This document shows, piece after piece, positions 35,619-45,107 of a stretch of 56,029 nucleotides of DNA (the first letter of the stretch is position 1; each line of letters opens with the position of its first letter). Made by a program: the position numbers and the translations under genes. The notes under the pieces were generated by a model. The model made no database searches, was not told where the DNA came from, and saw only the letters and a program-made list of their open reading frames with translations. Source of the stretch: Candidatus Gastranaerophilales bacterium (GTDB taxonomy: Bacteria; Cyanobacteriota; Vampirovibrionia; Gastranaerophilales; Gastranaerophilaceae); contig CALUVJ010000003.1 of the NCBI GenBank assembly GCA_944324195.1, forward strand, positions 1 to 56,029, given 5' to 3'.

Positions 35619-38174
35619 CTAAATTTTGGTTACAATAAATGCTGCTGTCATTACAGAAACAATACTTCTTAATGTGTCACATACTGGAGTTATCCAATCG
35701 TTTCCTGCAATTTTACGAGGAACAACAATTACATCTCCAGGTTCTACCTGAGCTAATCGTCCAACTTTTTCAGCCCTACCATTTACTCCAACCTTATAAA
35801 TTCTGAATTTGTTTGCATTTGGAGTATATCCACCTACTTCTTTAATATAAGAACTAACACTACCACCTCGTCTATATGTAAAAGATTGTTCATTGTAAAC
35901 TTCTCCCATAACACTGACTTGGTTATTTATTCTAGGGATGTATATGTCATCGCCGTCTTGAACTTCTATATTATCGATATCTCGAATTTTTCTAATATCA
36001 TTACTCTTTATATTTAAAGCTATTTGGCCAGTATAACGTTTTGTAAGATCTTTTTCTTCATTTTTCATCATAGAAATCATATCCATTTTGCTTTGTTGAT
36101 CTGCTTCAGTTGCTTTCCACGCTCCAGCAATTCGACCTTCAAGCAATCGAATATCTCTATCATTGTTCTTTCTTGCAATATTAATCTGTCTTCCTTGCAA
36201 ATTTGCTCTTTTATATACAATTCCTCTTAAATCTGCTTTTTCTGTTAAACCTCCTGCTAACATTATCATATCAATTAGCTTTTTACCTTCTATACTTGTA
36301 TATACGCCAGGACGTTCAACAAAACCAGATATTTTAACATATTTAATTGCTTCATTGTCTCTTAATGTTCGGAAAAATATTTTGTCATTTGCGTGAATTG
36401 GGATTTCTTTTATTCTATCTGAATTAATCATAATATCGTATAAATAATACAATGTAGTATCGCCGTCTTCATTTGTGATTTCTACAGCCACTTTTTCGGC
36501 AGGAATAAGTTTATTGTCGTTAGTAGTTCCTGCTGTTAGTACAACTTCATTGTTTGATTGTTTTTTATACGATACATTTTGAACTTCCGATGTCTCATTT
36601 TTGATATTTGTTTCCATAAAACGAATATCAGTCATTACATCATCTAAGGTCAGACCATCAATGTAAGCAAGGTGTTTTGGTTGATTTATACATCCATAAA
36701 TATCAACAAACTCTGAATTTGTATTTTTGTATATACTTATGACATCCTTTGGTTGAAGAAGAGGGTCGGACAATCCTTCAAAGAAGTCTTTTAAGAATAC
36801 TGGTATTGTTTCTACCATATTGTCTTTACCAGAAATTCTTCTGATTACTGCTTGATTTAAAAATGTTTCTTCCAAAAGCTCATCTTCTGACTTTAAGATG
36901 TCTGATAATCTCATTCCTTTTGTATATGCATAAGTTGCTGGGTGTTTTATGTTACCTTGAATGGTTACAATATTCTCAACACCATTATATAATTCTCTGA
37001 ATTCTAGAGAATCACCATTATTTAATTCGACATTTTTTGCTTTATTCCAAACTATATTTTTAGCAGTTTTTTGATTTGCTTCTTTATCGAACCCAATAAG
37101 TGTTACTTCTGATATTTGCGTCGTAGGAGCAAAGCCTCCAGCATATTTAACTATTTTTTGTATATCTTCTTTATCTTTTGTTTCATAAATCCCAGGTTCA
37201 ATGACACCATTTTTTATTGCAACTACATTACCAATTTTATTAACGAAAATTTTATCATTTGGTCTTAAAATAATGCCATCATCTTCACCTAAGAAAATAG
37301 TTTTATACAAGTCAATATTCTTTGGTTTTGAATTATTTGTTGAATATGAAATGTTTCTCAATGTACCTGATTTTTTAACACCTCCAGCCATATTTAAAGC
37401 ATCAAATACAGTAGAATTGTTTCCCACAAGTACTTTACCAGGTCTATTTACTTGACCAAAAACGAAAACTGCAAATTCTTGTCCAGTTGTTACATTAAGG
37501 TGAATTTTTAAACTTTTATATTTAGCATTTGCTAATTTATTAATAGCTGCTTCTACTTCTCCGATACTTTTACCTTCTGCCTGAACCATTCCTATCCCTT
37601 GAATAAATAAATTTCCCTTAGAGTCTACAGTGGTTGTTGTCATTGGATTAAGTAAAGAAGCTCCCGAAATTGCCATAACATCAACAGAATCTCCTTGGAG
37701 ATATGCCGTAACTTTTTCACCAATATTTAATTTGTAATTATTATCAAATTTTCCGGTTGTAGCATTTGATGATACGACATTCCCAAATAAATCATAACCA
37801 ACTTGTTTTAGCATAGAGCCTGAAATTTCAACATTTTTTCCATTGAACATTTCTTCAATTGGACTTATTAAAGAATTGTTATATAATCTTTCTCCTGCTT
37901 TATATTTATTTGTGAAAGCATCGTTTTGTTTTTTTGATTTTACAACATCTTCTATTGTATTTTCATTTTCATTATTTAACATTTTACTTGAAGATTGTTG
38001 TACTTGGTTATAATTTCCCTGCTGTAATTTAAGATTAGAATATTGTAATTCCTCTTGTTGTTTTATTTTTTCTAGCTTTGCTTTTTCAGCAGGAGAAACA
38101 AAACGTCTCGCTTCTGTTGGCACAGTCGTTACAGAAAATATTAATAAAATTAAAATTGCAATATATTTTTTCAT
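35619..38174 (-). CDS. Wza-type polysaccharide export protein with multiple SLBB domains
   Basis: An 851-residue envelope protein, larger than E. coli Wza (about 380). A signal peptide (residues 1-22, cut after TEA) precedes a polysaccharide-export domain (GDSVDVMAISG...), then at least five SLBB/beta-grasp repeats (for example FVFGQVNRPGKVLVG, ISGFVERPGVYTS, VMGEVYNEQSFTY). A hydrophobic helix ends the protein (SVMTAAFIVTKI). No lipobox is visible, so the anchor may be the C-terminal helix. The long form recalls proteins of cyanobacteria and other phyla. Confidence 0.9.
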   Translation of the reverse strand: MKKYIAILILLIFSVTTVPTEARRFVSPAEKAKLEKIKQQEELQYSNLKLQQGNYNQVQQSSSKMLNNENENTIEDVVKSKKQNDAFTNKYKAGERLYNNSLISPIEEMFNGKNVEISGSMLKQVGYDLFGNVVSSNATTGKFDNNYKLNIGEKVTAYLQGDSVDVMAISGASLLNPMTTTTVDSKGNLFIQGIGMVQAEGKSIGEVEAAINKLANAKYKSLKIHLNVTTGQEFAVFVFGQVNRPGKVLVGNNSTVFDALNMAGGVKKSGTLRNISYSTNNSKPKNIDLYKTIFLGEDDGIILRPNDKIFVNKIGNVVAIKNGVIEPGIYETKDKEDIQKIVKYAGGFAPTTQISEVTLIGFDKEANQKTAKNIVWNKAKNVELNNGDSLEFRELYNGVENIVTIQGNIKHPATYAYTKGMRLSDILKSEDELLEETFLNQAVIRRISGKDNMVETIPVFLKDFFEGLSDPLLQPKDVISIYKNTNSEFVDIYGCINQPKHLAYIDGLTLDDVMTDIRFMETNIKNETSEVQNVSYKKQSNNEVVLTAGTTNDNKLIPAEKVAVEITNEDGDTTLYYLYDIMINSDRIKEIPIHANDKIFFRTLRDNEAIKYVKISGFVERPGVYTSIEGKKLIDMIMLAGGLTEKADLRGIVYKRANLQGRQINIARKNNDRDIRLLEGRIAGAWKATEADQQSKMDMISMMKNEEKDLTKRYTGQIALNIKSNDIRKIRDIDNIEVQDGDDIYIPRINNQVSVMGEVYNEQSFTYRRGGSVSSYIKEVGGYTPNANKFRIYKVGVNGRAEKVGRLAQVEPGDVIVVPRKIAGNDWITPVCDTLRSIVSVMTAAFIVTKI

Positions 38175-38184
38175 TTTTTACTCC

Positions 38185-39243
38185 TTAAGTTATAGCAATT
38201 TCCATTAATGATTTGATTGCAGGCCACTCAAGCTTCCATAGTCCAGAAGCATCTAGTGCATAATTCCCTACACAAGCTAACTTACAATCTTTGCATTTAT
38301 TTACTGTTTCTATAAATAATGGATCTTTGATTACTTCTTTCAAAGGTCTGTTTTTAACACTAATAAAAGGTTTTCTATCATAGCATCTAAGCATATCGCC
38401 ATTTGAATAAATAACAGTTGCAATTCTTGGCCAATGGCATTCATAGTAAGTTTTTTTATTAATAATGTAATCCATAAAATAATATGAATTTCTAATTGGA
38501 TAGCCTTGTTTTTTTAATTCTTTAATTTTAATAAACATTTCTGCTAATTGATCATTTTCAAGTTCTGTTTCGACAACATTTTGAGCTTCTTCAGGTCTTG
38601 ATGCTGCTTTATTAACAGTAAAGTAAAGAAGAATATCGGCATCTTTACAATATTGGGCTACTTCTTTAATTTGTTCAAAACTTGTTTGAGTTGATACTGT
38701 ACAACAAATGTATATTCTCATTTTAGGAAAATGGATTTTATGGTATTCAATACCACTCATAACTTTGTCACAAATACCTGGCATATGACGGATATCATCA
38801 TGTGCTTTTCCAATTGCATCAAGTGAAATAAATGATAAATCTGTATATTTTGCGAAATCAGGATTCGTTTCTAAAAACCATCCGTTTGTTGCAATTTTTG
38901 TATAAAGTCCTGCATCGTGAGAGGCTTTACAAATTTCTGCAAAATCTTGTCTCAATAAAGGTTCTCCCCCCCAAAGTATGCTATCCATATAGCCAATTTC
39001 TCCAGCTTCTGTAAGAAGTCTAATGATTTCTTCTTTGGGCATATCATCTTGACCTTTTTTAGATTTCCAAAAACAGAAATCACAGTCACAATTGCAAGCA
39101 CTTGTAACCATTAAAGAAAAACACAAAGGTTTAGGATTTTTTGAGAGTCTACTTTGAATACATTCTAAAGCTCCTCCAAAAAGATGTCTGTAGTATTTGA
39201 TTCTTTCTAATGTCATTTTGTTTCTAGATTCTTGCTTTAACAT
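38185..39243 (-). CDS. Radical SAM enzyme in the polysaccharide operon
   Basis: 352 residues. The cluster motif SACNCDCDFC (CX3CX2C) lies at about 50-59, followed by ILWGGEPLL. The C-terminal third has a cysteine set CYDRK...CKDCKLAC, so an auxiliary Fe-S cluster is likely. The style is closest to HpnH/SPASM-type enzymes. It overlaps the COG3581-like gene by seven bases, so the two proteins are probably made together. Substrate unknown. Confidence 0.78.
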   Translation of the reverse strand: MLKQESRNKMTLERIKYYRHLFGGALECIQSRLSKNPKPLCFSLMVTSACNCDCDFCFWKSKKGQDDMPKEEIIRLLTEAGEIGYMDSILWGGEPLLRQDFAEICKASHDAGLYTKIATNGWFLETNPDFAKYTDLSFISLDAIGKAHDDIRHMPGICDKVMSGIEYHKIHFPKMRIYICCTVSTQTSFEQIKEVAQYCKDADILLYFTVNKAASRPEEAQNVVETELENDQLAEMFIKIKELKKQGYPIRNSYYFMDYIINKKTYYECHWPRIATVIYSNGDMLRCYDRKPFISVKNRPLKEVIKDPLFIETVNKCKDCKLACVGNYALDASGLWKLEWPAIKSLMEIAIT

Positions 39244-40439
39244 TGCAAAATACCCTCTTCCTTATTTTTTATATTTTTTTGTCTTACTTTTTTACGTTTA
39301 ACCAAATCTATAAAAGCTTCGATTCTTGTTTGATATCCAGCTTTTCCTGTTTGTTCATCTAAAACTAAACTCATTACAGGGATATTTTCTTCTTTACTTA
39401 CTTTTGTAAGAATATTTTGAGAAACAATTTCTGGCATGCAAGAGAATGGCATTATATGAATTACCCCATCAATCCCATTTTTAGCCGCAAAAACAGTATC
39501 ACCTATTGTTTCAATAGTTTCTCCTCCAATTGCTCGTTTCATATATTTTTCAGCAAATCTTACACAACGTTCTCTGTGAGATTCTTTTTTGTATAAAAAA
39601 GACGGTTGTAAGACGTGTTCAAGCCAATCTGAAAAGAAGATCTGTCGTTCAACTTCTACTCCTAAATCTCCTAAAGTTTTTTCAATTTCTTTATTAGTAT
39701 ATGGGTCAAGGAGTACAAAGAATTCACCCAATAAATAGACTTTTGGAACAATTTTATTCTTATCAATTGGTATTTTTTTGAAATCATTAATTATTTGTTT
39801 TTTTAATTGTTTACATCCCCAAATAGAAGTTGTTTCTGCAATTATTTTGTACCATTTTTTATAACAACGCTCAGCTTCTCCCTTATTTAATTCTCTTGGA
39901 CGAGTGTAGAATAATAATCTTTCAGCAGTATCAATTGCAAAAGCTTTGTTAAAACCAGTACTAAACCCCTTATAATATCTGTAAGGATTTGCACATCTTG
40001 TAACATGCCAGAAAGCTTGAAGAGTTTGCTTCATTTTGCTTTGGTACATGTCAAATACTACCATATCAAATTTATAACCCATTTTCTTTAAAGTTTTTTG
40101 AGCCATTTTTGTATAATTACCAAATCTACAAGAACCCGGAGCTTGGAACATCATTAGAGTATTGGCACCTTTTTCAAGAGCCATAATATAATTAGCTAAG
40201 TTTAGTTTATAAGGTAAGCAAATCCCTTCAATACTGTTTTTAACTCCTATTTCTAAAGCTTCATTAGAGTTAGGTGGAGCTTCGACTATTTTTACTCCTA
40301 AAGAACTTACAAGAGCAACCAGAGCTAAATCAATATTTCCCATTCTAGGCCAAGCTACAACTCTATCTTTTGTAGCTATGGTATTGTCCTTTTGGAAAAA
40401 TCTATTTTTTTGTTCTTCTCTTTGTCTTTCTTCTTTCAA
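39237..40439 (-). CDS. COG3581-type (2-hydroxyacyl-CoA dehydratase activase-related) protein
   Basis: A 400-residue protein matching the C-terminal unit of large dehydratase-activator proteins. Signatures: EGICLPYKLNLANYIMALEKG, QAPGSCRFGNYTKMAQ (families show PGPCR.GYY) and a C-terminal PFSCMPEIVS...LDEQTGKAGYQTRIEAF. Conserved cysteines suggest Fe-S binding. The usual ASKHA ATPase (BadF/BcrA) domain is not encoded here. Relatives include components of clostridial plasmalogen synthesis, so reductive lipid chemistry is possible but unproven. Confidence 0.75.
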   Translation of the reverse strand: MKEERQREEQKNRFFQKDNTIATKDRVVAWPRMGNIDLALVALVSSLGVKIVEAPPNSNEALEIGVKNSIEGICLPYKLNLANYIMALEKGANTLMMFQAPGSCRFGNYTKMAQKTLKKMGYKFDMVVFDMYQSKMKQTLQAFWHVTRCANPYRYYKGFSTGFNKAFAIDTAERLLFYTRPRELNKGEAERCYKKWYKIIAETTSIWGCKQLKKQIINDFKKIPIDKNKIVPKVYLLGEFFVLLDPYTNKEIEKTLGDLGVEVERQIFFSDWLEHVLQPSFLYKKESHRERCVRFAEKYMKRAIGGETIETIGDTVFAAKNGIDGVIHIMPFSCMPEIVSQNILTKVSKEENIPVMSLVLDEQTGKAGYQTRIEAFIDLVKRKKVRQKNIKNKEEGILQC

Positions 40440-40451
40440 ACCAGGCTCCCA

Positions 40452-41489
40452 CTACATCACAATAATAGGATTTGAATACGCAAATCCTTTATTGCCAATA
40501 AGTATCTCAACACGATACTTACCAATTTCTGTTAATAATAGATTGCATTTCTTAGCAACACATTCATAAAGCTCTCGACCGTTCAAAATAACTTTGATTA
40601 AAGCTTTCTTATTAACATCTACTTTTAAATAAGTTTTTTTATCTAAGTTTAAGAAATCTCCACTATTAGCAGATTTTAAACTATTACTAATTTCAATATT
40701 TGGAATTTCATTGAGTATATGACGATTTACTATTGTGTTATTACCATTTTTTATGGCATTCAAGATTTGTTCTTTTGCTATATTAAAATCGTTTGATAAA
40801 GGTTTAGTTAAATATATAATATTGTTTATAGTTTTAAACATCGTTCTATATGGAAAAATTGTAATAGGTAGTATATAATTGTTTATTTTTAATGCATGAG
40901 CATCAACTCCACCTATTGCAGGCACAATTGTTTGCGTTTTAGAGTTTAATTTATCCCACCATTTTAAAGATTCTTGTGAAGCTTTTGATATAAGCTTATG
41001 TTTGAATAAATATGAATAGGCTAAGGTAAAAATATTTTTACTATTTAATTTATCTCCCCAACAAGAAAACCAATTCCATATTTCTACACCATCTGGCATG
41101 AAATTCTTATTCCAGGTAATAGGAGGATAGTTATTTTTTCTTTGTTGATATTCATCTGGATGAGCTGCAAAGCCAATTCCATTTTGTTTTCTTACTTCGT
41201 TTATATAAACTTGTGGATTTTCATTAGGTTCTATCTGTTTATTTATACCAAGAGCAATGTAGTGATTTTCTTTTTTAGGTGAAATTTCTTCTCCTTTTAT
41301 GACATAAATACCATTATAAAGACCTTCTTTTGTATCAAAATAATTGTGGTCAGTAATTATAATCCAAGATAATCCAGCTTTTTTTGCAGCTTTAGAAATT
41401 ATTTCAATATCTCCACTCCCATCTGAATTTAGAGAATGGATATGAATAACTCCTTTGTATTTAAATTTTTTCAAATTATCGTTTTTCAA
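40452..41489 (-). CDS. PHP-domain metallohydrolase (CehA/McbA-like)
   Basis: 345 residues. Metal-binding PHP motifs are in order: VIHIHSLNSDGSG (13-25), IITDHNYFD, GFAAHPDEYQ and IGGVDAHAL. The last 90 residues look like a small beta domain. PHP proteins hydrolyse phosphoesters, and some relatives act on capsule-regulating tyrosine phosphate. It lies between the COG3580-like and COG3581-like genes, with spacings of 12-13 bases. A role in lipid or glycan phosphate removal is possible. Confidence 0.75.
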   Translation of the reverse strand: MKNDNLKKFKYKGVIHIHSLNSDGSGDIEIISKAAKKAGLSWIIITDHNYFDTKEGLYNGIYVIKGEEISPKKENHYIALGINKQIEPNENPQVYINEVRKQNGIGFAAHPDEYQQRKNNYPPITWNKNFMPDGVEIWNWFSCWGDKLNSKNIFTLAYSYLFKHKLISKASQESLKWWDKLNSKTQTIVPAIGGVDAHALKINNYILPITIFPYRTMFKTINNIIYLTKPLSNDFNIAKEQILNAIKNGNNTIVNRHILNEIPNIEISNSLKSANSGDFLNLDKKTYLKVDVNKKALIKVILNGRELYECVAKKCNLLLTEIGKYRVEILIGNKGFAYSNPIIVM

Positions 41490-41502
41490 TTAACTATCCT
41501 GT

Positions 41503-42597
41503 CTATACAAAATTTACGGTCTTATCATCTTTTTTTGCAGTTTGTTCTCTTTTTGAAGAAGGTAATCTTTTGATATTGTTATTATCTTTAAGAATTTTAC
41601 GTTTTCTTCTAATTAGCATATCAACAAAGGCTTCAACTCTTGTTATAAATCCGGCCTCGCCAGTATGCTCATCTATTGTTAAATGAATCATAGGAAGTCC
41701 TTTTTCAGAAGCATGGTATTGGATTTCATCTACCATTAGTGAATCTGGTCCACATCCAAAAGCAGAAAGTGCAATAATACCATCTACTTTGTTATTCAAC
41801 ATATAATAAGCTGCTGCTCCAGTTAAATCTAATTCATTTGCCCAATATTGAATTTCTCCAAGTTTTTCAATAGAACTGATAGCATCTTGCTTGGAAACAT
41901 TTAATCCTGTATATGCTTTGACCCCCATTTTTTCGAGTTTTTTTATCAAACTCATAGAAATTCTTTCATCAAATAAATTATATCCATGTGCCATAATTAC
42001 TACAGATAAAGGCTTAACAATTTCAATCGGTTTTGAAACGATTTTGTTTTCAATTGCATATTTAATGGCATCTTCAAATGGAATGCCTGCTAATGTCATT
42101 TGTTGGAAATTATTGTAAATAGACCAACCATATTGAATTGCAACTTCTATTTTATTTTCATCAAAAATATCTAATTGATGGGCTGTATCGTAACAAAAAT
42201 CTTTAAAAGAAATATTATTTGTCTTATCTAGAGTTGGTTCAATCATTTTAAAAGGTCTATCTATAACATTTCTAATAATTTCAGGTAACCCCCTGATTTT
42301 TGTACAGTTATTAACTTTATAAGCTGTTGACTGTAAAGATGGTATGAAAATTGTATTACATCCTTTTTCTAATAAATTTATTACATGACCTACAAAAACT
42401 TTAATAGGTAAGCAAGTATCAGAAACCACGTAATTGGAACCTTCATTAATTAGTTTTGTAGTAGTTTTATCCGACAAAAGGATATCAAATCCAAGACCTT
42501 TGAAAAAACCAAAATAAAAAGGATAATTATTATAATAAGAAATTGCTTTTGGAATTCCTATAATATTATTATAGATTTCAGTATTATCTTTTTTCAT
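41503..42597 (-). CDS. COG3580-type (DUF2229, dehydratase activase-related) protein; first gene of the polysaccharide operon
   Basis: 364 residues from the ATG at 42597 (AGAGG seven bases upstream); the frame extends further up, but without a binding site. Recognisable DUF2229 blocks: IGIPKAISYYNNYPFYFGFFK, VVSDTCLPIKVFVGHVINLLEKG and a C-terminal SAFGCGPDSLMVDEI...TIDEHTGEAGFITRVEAF. It is the partner of the COG3581-like protein encoded two genes downstream; in many anaerobes both are parts of one polypeptide that also carries the ATPase domain. The inverted repeat at 42621-42640 lies 15 bases before its binding site. Confidence 0.75.
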   Translation of the reverse strand: MKKDNTEIYNNIIGIPKAISYYNNYPFYFGFFKGLGFDILLSDKTTTKLINEGSNYVVSDTCLPIKVFVGHVINLLEKGCNTIFIPSLQSTAYKVNNCTKIRGLPEIIRNVIDRPFKMIEPTLDKTNNISFKDFCYDTAHQLDIFDENKIEVAIQYGWSIYNNFQQMTLAGIPFEDAIKYAIENKIVSKPIEIVKPLSVVIMAHGYNLFDERISMSLIKKLEKMGVKAYTGLNVSKQDAISSIEKLGEIQYWANELDLTGAAAYYMLNNKVDGIIALSAFGCGPDSLMVDEIQYHASEKGLPMIHLTIDEHTGEAGFITRVEAFVDMLIRRKRKILKDNNNIKRLPSSKREQTAKKDDKTVNFV

Positions 42598-42620
42598 TAT
42601 ACCTCTTAGTTCTTGCATCA

Positions 42621-42799
42621 TTTTATGTAATTTGGTGCAAAGTATAATAAACATACTCTGAAATACATAGTAACACAAACAAAATACCAAATTTCATAAA
42701 ATTAAAAAAATGGTGTATTTTTGTAACAAATTTATAATTTTATCTTTTAAAATTCAGTAATAACAACTTTTTTCAGTTCTTGCGCCAAATTACATAAAA
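42621..42799 (-). promoter_or_regulatory. Candidate invertible promoter segment with 20-bp inverted repeats
   Basis: The 20-mer at 42621-42640 (TTTTATGTAATTTGG...) and the one at 42780-42799 (...CCAAATTACATAAAA) are inverted copies with one mismatch, 139 bases apart. The segment between is noncoding and very A+T-rich; towards the operon the minus strand has TATTATACT next to the proximal repeat, without a strong -35. A weaker copy lies at about 42683-42702 and TGGTG(T/C)A boxes recur at 42631, 42711, 42815 and 43461. Alternatives: operator array or iterons of an origin. Confidence 0.5.
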
Positions 42800-42849
42800 A
42801 GTTGTATTTAAAAATGGTGTATTCTGTTCCTTTTATGGTAAGCTTTTTG

Positions 42850-43392
42850 CTATAGAATAAAGTCTATATAGCTTTCATCAATTTTGTCTTGTTCAAGTCC
42901 AATGTATCGCAGAGTTATTTCAGGATGACTATGATTGAAAATTTTTTGCAACATAACTACATCTTTATACTTTTTGTAATAATGATATCCGAATGTTTTA
43001 CGTAAGGTGTGCGTTCCTATATTAGCTTCAATGCCAGCTTCGGCACAAGCGGAGTTAATTATTCGATATGCAGCCGATCTATCCATTCTATTTTTAAATA
43101 TCGTAGTAAATAATGGTTCTGTTACTTTTCTACCTTTAGTAAATGCGTTAAGAAGAGGTTTTAATTTAGAATTTATTTGTATCTTTTTGGATTTACCTGT
43201 TTTCTTTTCAATTAATTGGATGTAATTTTTATTTTTAACATCTCCTACGTTTAATGACAATATGTCTGAGATTCTTAGGCCACAATTACTTCCGATTAAA
43301 AAGATTAATAAATTTCTAAGACTTTGTTCTTCTAAAATCTTTTCAACTTTTTTCAAATCTTTAATGTTTCTAATGGGTTCTACAGTACTCAT
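42850..43392 (-). CDS. Small tyrosine recombinase (FimB/FimE-sized)
   Basis: A 180-residue tyrosine recombinase with only the catalytic domain. All active-site positions are present: Arg40 in NCGLRISD, the Lys hairpin EKKTGKSKK (62-70), His128 and Arg131 in THTLRKT, His154/156 in FNHSHPE, and the nucleophile Tyr163 in LRYIG. The missing arm- and core-binding N-terminal domain and the small size match DNA-inversion enzymes such as FimB and FimE. AAAGGAGG precedes the ATG. It lies 50 bases upstream of the distal inverted repeat and reads towards the operon. Confidence 0.85.
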   Translation of the reverse strand: MSTVEPIRNIKDLKKVEKILEEQSLRNLLIFLIGSNCGLRISDILSLNVGDVKNKNYIQLIEKKTGKSKKIQINSKLKPLLNAFTKGRKVTEPLFTTIFKNRMDRSAAYRIINSACAEAGIEANIGTHTLRKTFGYHYYKKYKDVVMLQKIFNHSHPEITLRYIGLEQDKIDESYIDFIL

Positions 43393-43503
43393 TTATCCTC
43401 CTTTCATATACTAACTTTTACATATTAAAATTTAATATATGTCGTAGAGAATAAATAAAATGGTGCAAGGTTATAAGATACATCATTTTATATTATGAAT
43501 GTC

Positions 43504-44112
43504 TTATGTTATAGAATATTTCTTTTTAACATTATTTAATTTATGAACTAAATTCTTAGTTTCTCCTGTAAAATACATATCTGCCACATCTTTAAATCCA
43601 GAATTCTTAGGAATAAAGATTGGATGTAATTTTAATCCATATTTATCCATATCTCTTTTAATTTTCTCGTAACCTCCTAGACCAGCTTCATCATTATCTG
43701 GAATAATAATAAAATCATTTGTTAAATATTTAAGATATTTTATATTATTCCCAAGAGTATTTCTGCCCATTGCAAGAGTATAAGGGTAAATTGTTTGCAA
43801 TGCTATAGCATCTTTTTCACCTTCTACAAGTATAATCGGCATACCATATTGAAAACTCTTAAAGTTATGGAAACCAAACATAAATGGAATATTTATGCCA
43901 TTTCCAAAAGGGGCTTTTACCTTCATCACTTTTGGTTTCCCTTCTCCTGTTTCACCGTCTCCTATTCTAAATGACATTTGAACAATATTTCCATTTGGAG
44001 AAACTGTTGGAATCATATAAAGAAATGTGGTATTTAGTGTAAAAAGTTTTCTTATAAATTTATTGTCATAAGTTACATATTTCTCCTTATATTTTCTTAG
44101 TATTCCATTCAT
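43504..44112 (-). CDS. TOPRIM primase-like protein
   Basis: About 202 residues. TOPRIM motifs are visible: IILVEGEKDAIALQTI (glutamate) and IIPDNDEAGLGGYEKI (the DxD site). The preceding part (ITPTVSPNGNIVQMSFRIG region) fits the small alpha/beta lead-in of phage and plasmid primases. There is no zinc-finger domain. Start uncertain: ATG at 44112, or TTG at 44136; either overlaps the Rep-like gene end at 44087. Together with the helicase it should prime replication of the element. Confidence 0.72.
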   Translation of the reverse strand: MNGILRKYKEKYVTYDNKFIRKLFTLNTTFLYMIPTVSPNGNIVQMSFRIGDGETGEGKPKVMKVKAPFGNGINIPFMFGFHNFKSFQYGMPIILVEGEKDAIALQTIYPYTLAMGRNTLGNNIKYLKYLTNDFIIIPDNDEAGLGGYEKIKRDMDKYGLKLHPIFIPKNSGFKDVADMYFTGETKNLVHKLNNVKKKYSIT

Positions 44113-45088
44113 CCCAATCACATTTTGTCCAATCAAAATCCGGGTTTATTGTGAGTGTTATTTTACTCAAGTCATCTCTATTAAGAGTTTTAGCTTCAAA
44201 TACAGGTGGTTTTCCAATGAACACACCGAATTCAAAAGCTGCTTTGAAAAAATACTTTAAATAATCAATAACTCTTTTCCTATGCTCGTGAACCATATCA
44301 TACAGATTTATACTCTGAAGAAGAGTTTTAATTTTCATACTGAATTCTGTTGGAGCTTGCTTATCTTTAAACTTTGCTGTTTTAGTAAAAAGCAACTCCA
44401 AGAACAAAGTTTCATATTTGCTATGACGTTTTTTGTTGTAGAAGCCACGTCTCTTGGCATATCCTTTAACACTTTTGTTCTGATAATCATAAGCCAGATA
44501 CTTTGAAAATCGTAATGTATAGCAATCACGTTTTCTCTTCTTGGGAGTTTTATCTTCAGAATTTTTTTTAACAGGTCTAAGTAATCTATCAATTACGTAA
44601 TGCCCACCTTTATTATTTGTTTTAAACACAAAAGGTCGTGATAAACCTTTTATTATAGGGTCAATGTCATTTATTCCAGATAAATCCCTGATTAGTTTTG
44701 CAGAGAACTTAAAGGTTGTTGTTCTTAAATCAACATCATTTTTATTTATATCTGTTTGAAAATTGGAATTGGAAATCAGAGTGGCTAAAACATTTAATAT
44801 AATTCTCTCATTTTTTGTGAGGTCGAGCCCAATTATACCCTGATAGAATGTATCAATTACAGTTTCTTTTTCTCCATTTCTTATTAAATTACCAAAGGCA
44901 ATTTGTTCTTTATTAACAGTACGTTTTGTAGGAACTAAATTAATAACTAATGGATACTGTAATTGTGCTACAGCATTTTTTAAGCAATCAACAGTTTTAC
45001 CTATTTGCAATTCATAAGTTTTGTTTTGCACAACAGGTTTTTGCTTGCTCTTTATATATGCATCTTTTTGTTTCTTACTTTTTGCCAT
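44087..45088 (-). CDS. Putative replication initiator-like protein
   Basis: 333 residues, strongly basic. The first 60 residues are polar; the middle (NERIILNVLATLIS... and KFSAKLIRDLSGINDIDPIIKGLSRP) looks like a winged-helix domain as in Rep proteins, and a second basic helical domain follows. I do not recognise a named family; the call rests on the domain style and on the position between helicase and TOPRIM genes. The end overlaps the TOPRIM gene. Confidence 0.5.
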   Translation of the reverse strand: MAKSKKQKDAYIKSKQKPVVQNKTYELQIGKTVDCLKNAVAQLQYPLVINLVPTKRTVNKEQIAFGNLIRNGEKETVIDTFYQGIIGLDLTKNERIILNVLATLISNSNFQTDINKNDVDLRTTTFKFSAKLIRDLSGINDIDPIIKGLSRPFVFKTNNKGGHYVIDRLLRPVKKNSEDKTPKKRKRDCYTLRFSKYLAYDYQNKSVKGYAKRRGFYNKKRHSKYETLFLELLFTKTAKFKDKQAPTEFSMKIKTLLQSINLYDMVHEHRKRVIDYLKYFFKAAFEFGVFIGKPPVFEAKTLNRDDLSKITLTINPDFDWTKCDWDEWNTKKI

Positions 45089-45107
45089 ACTCTTCTAAGT
45101 TTCCAAA

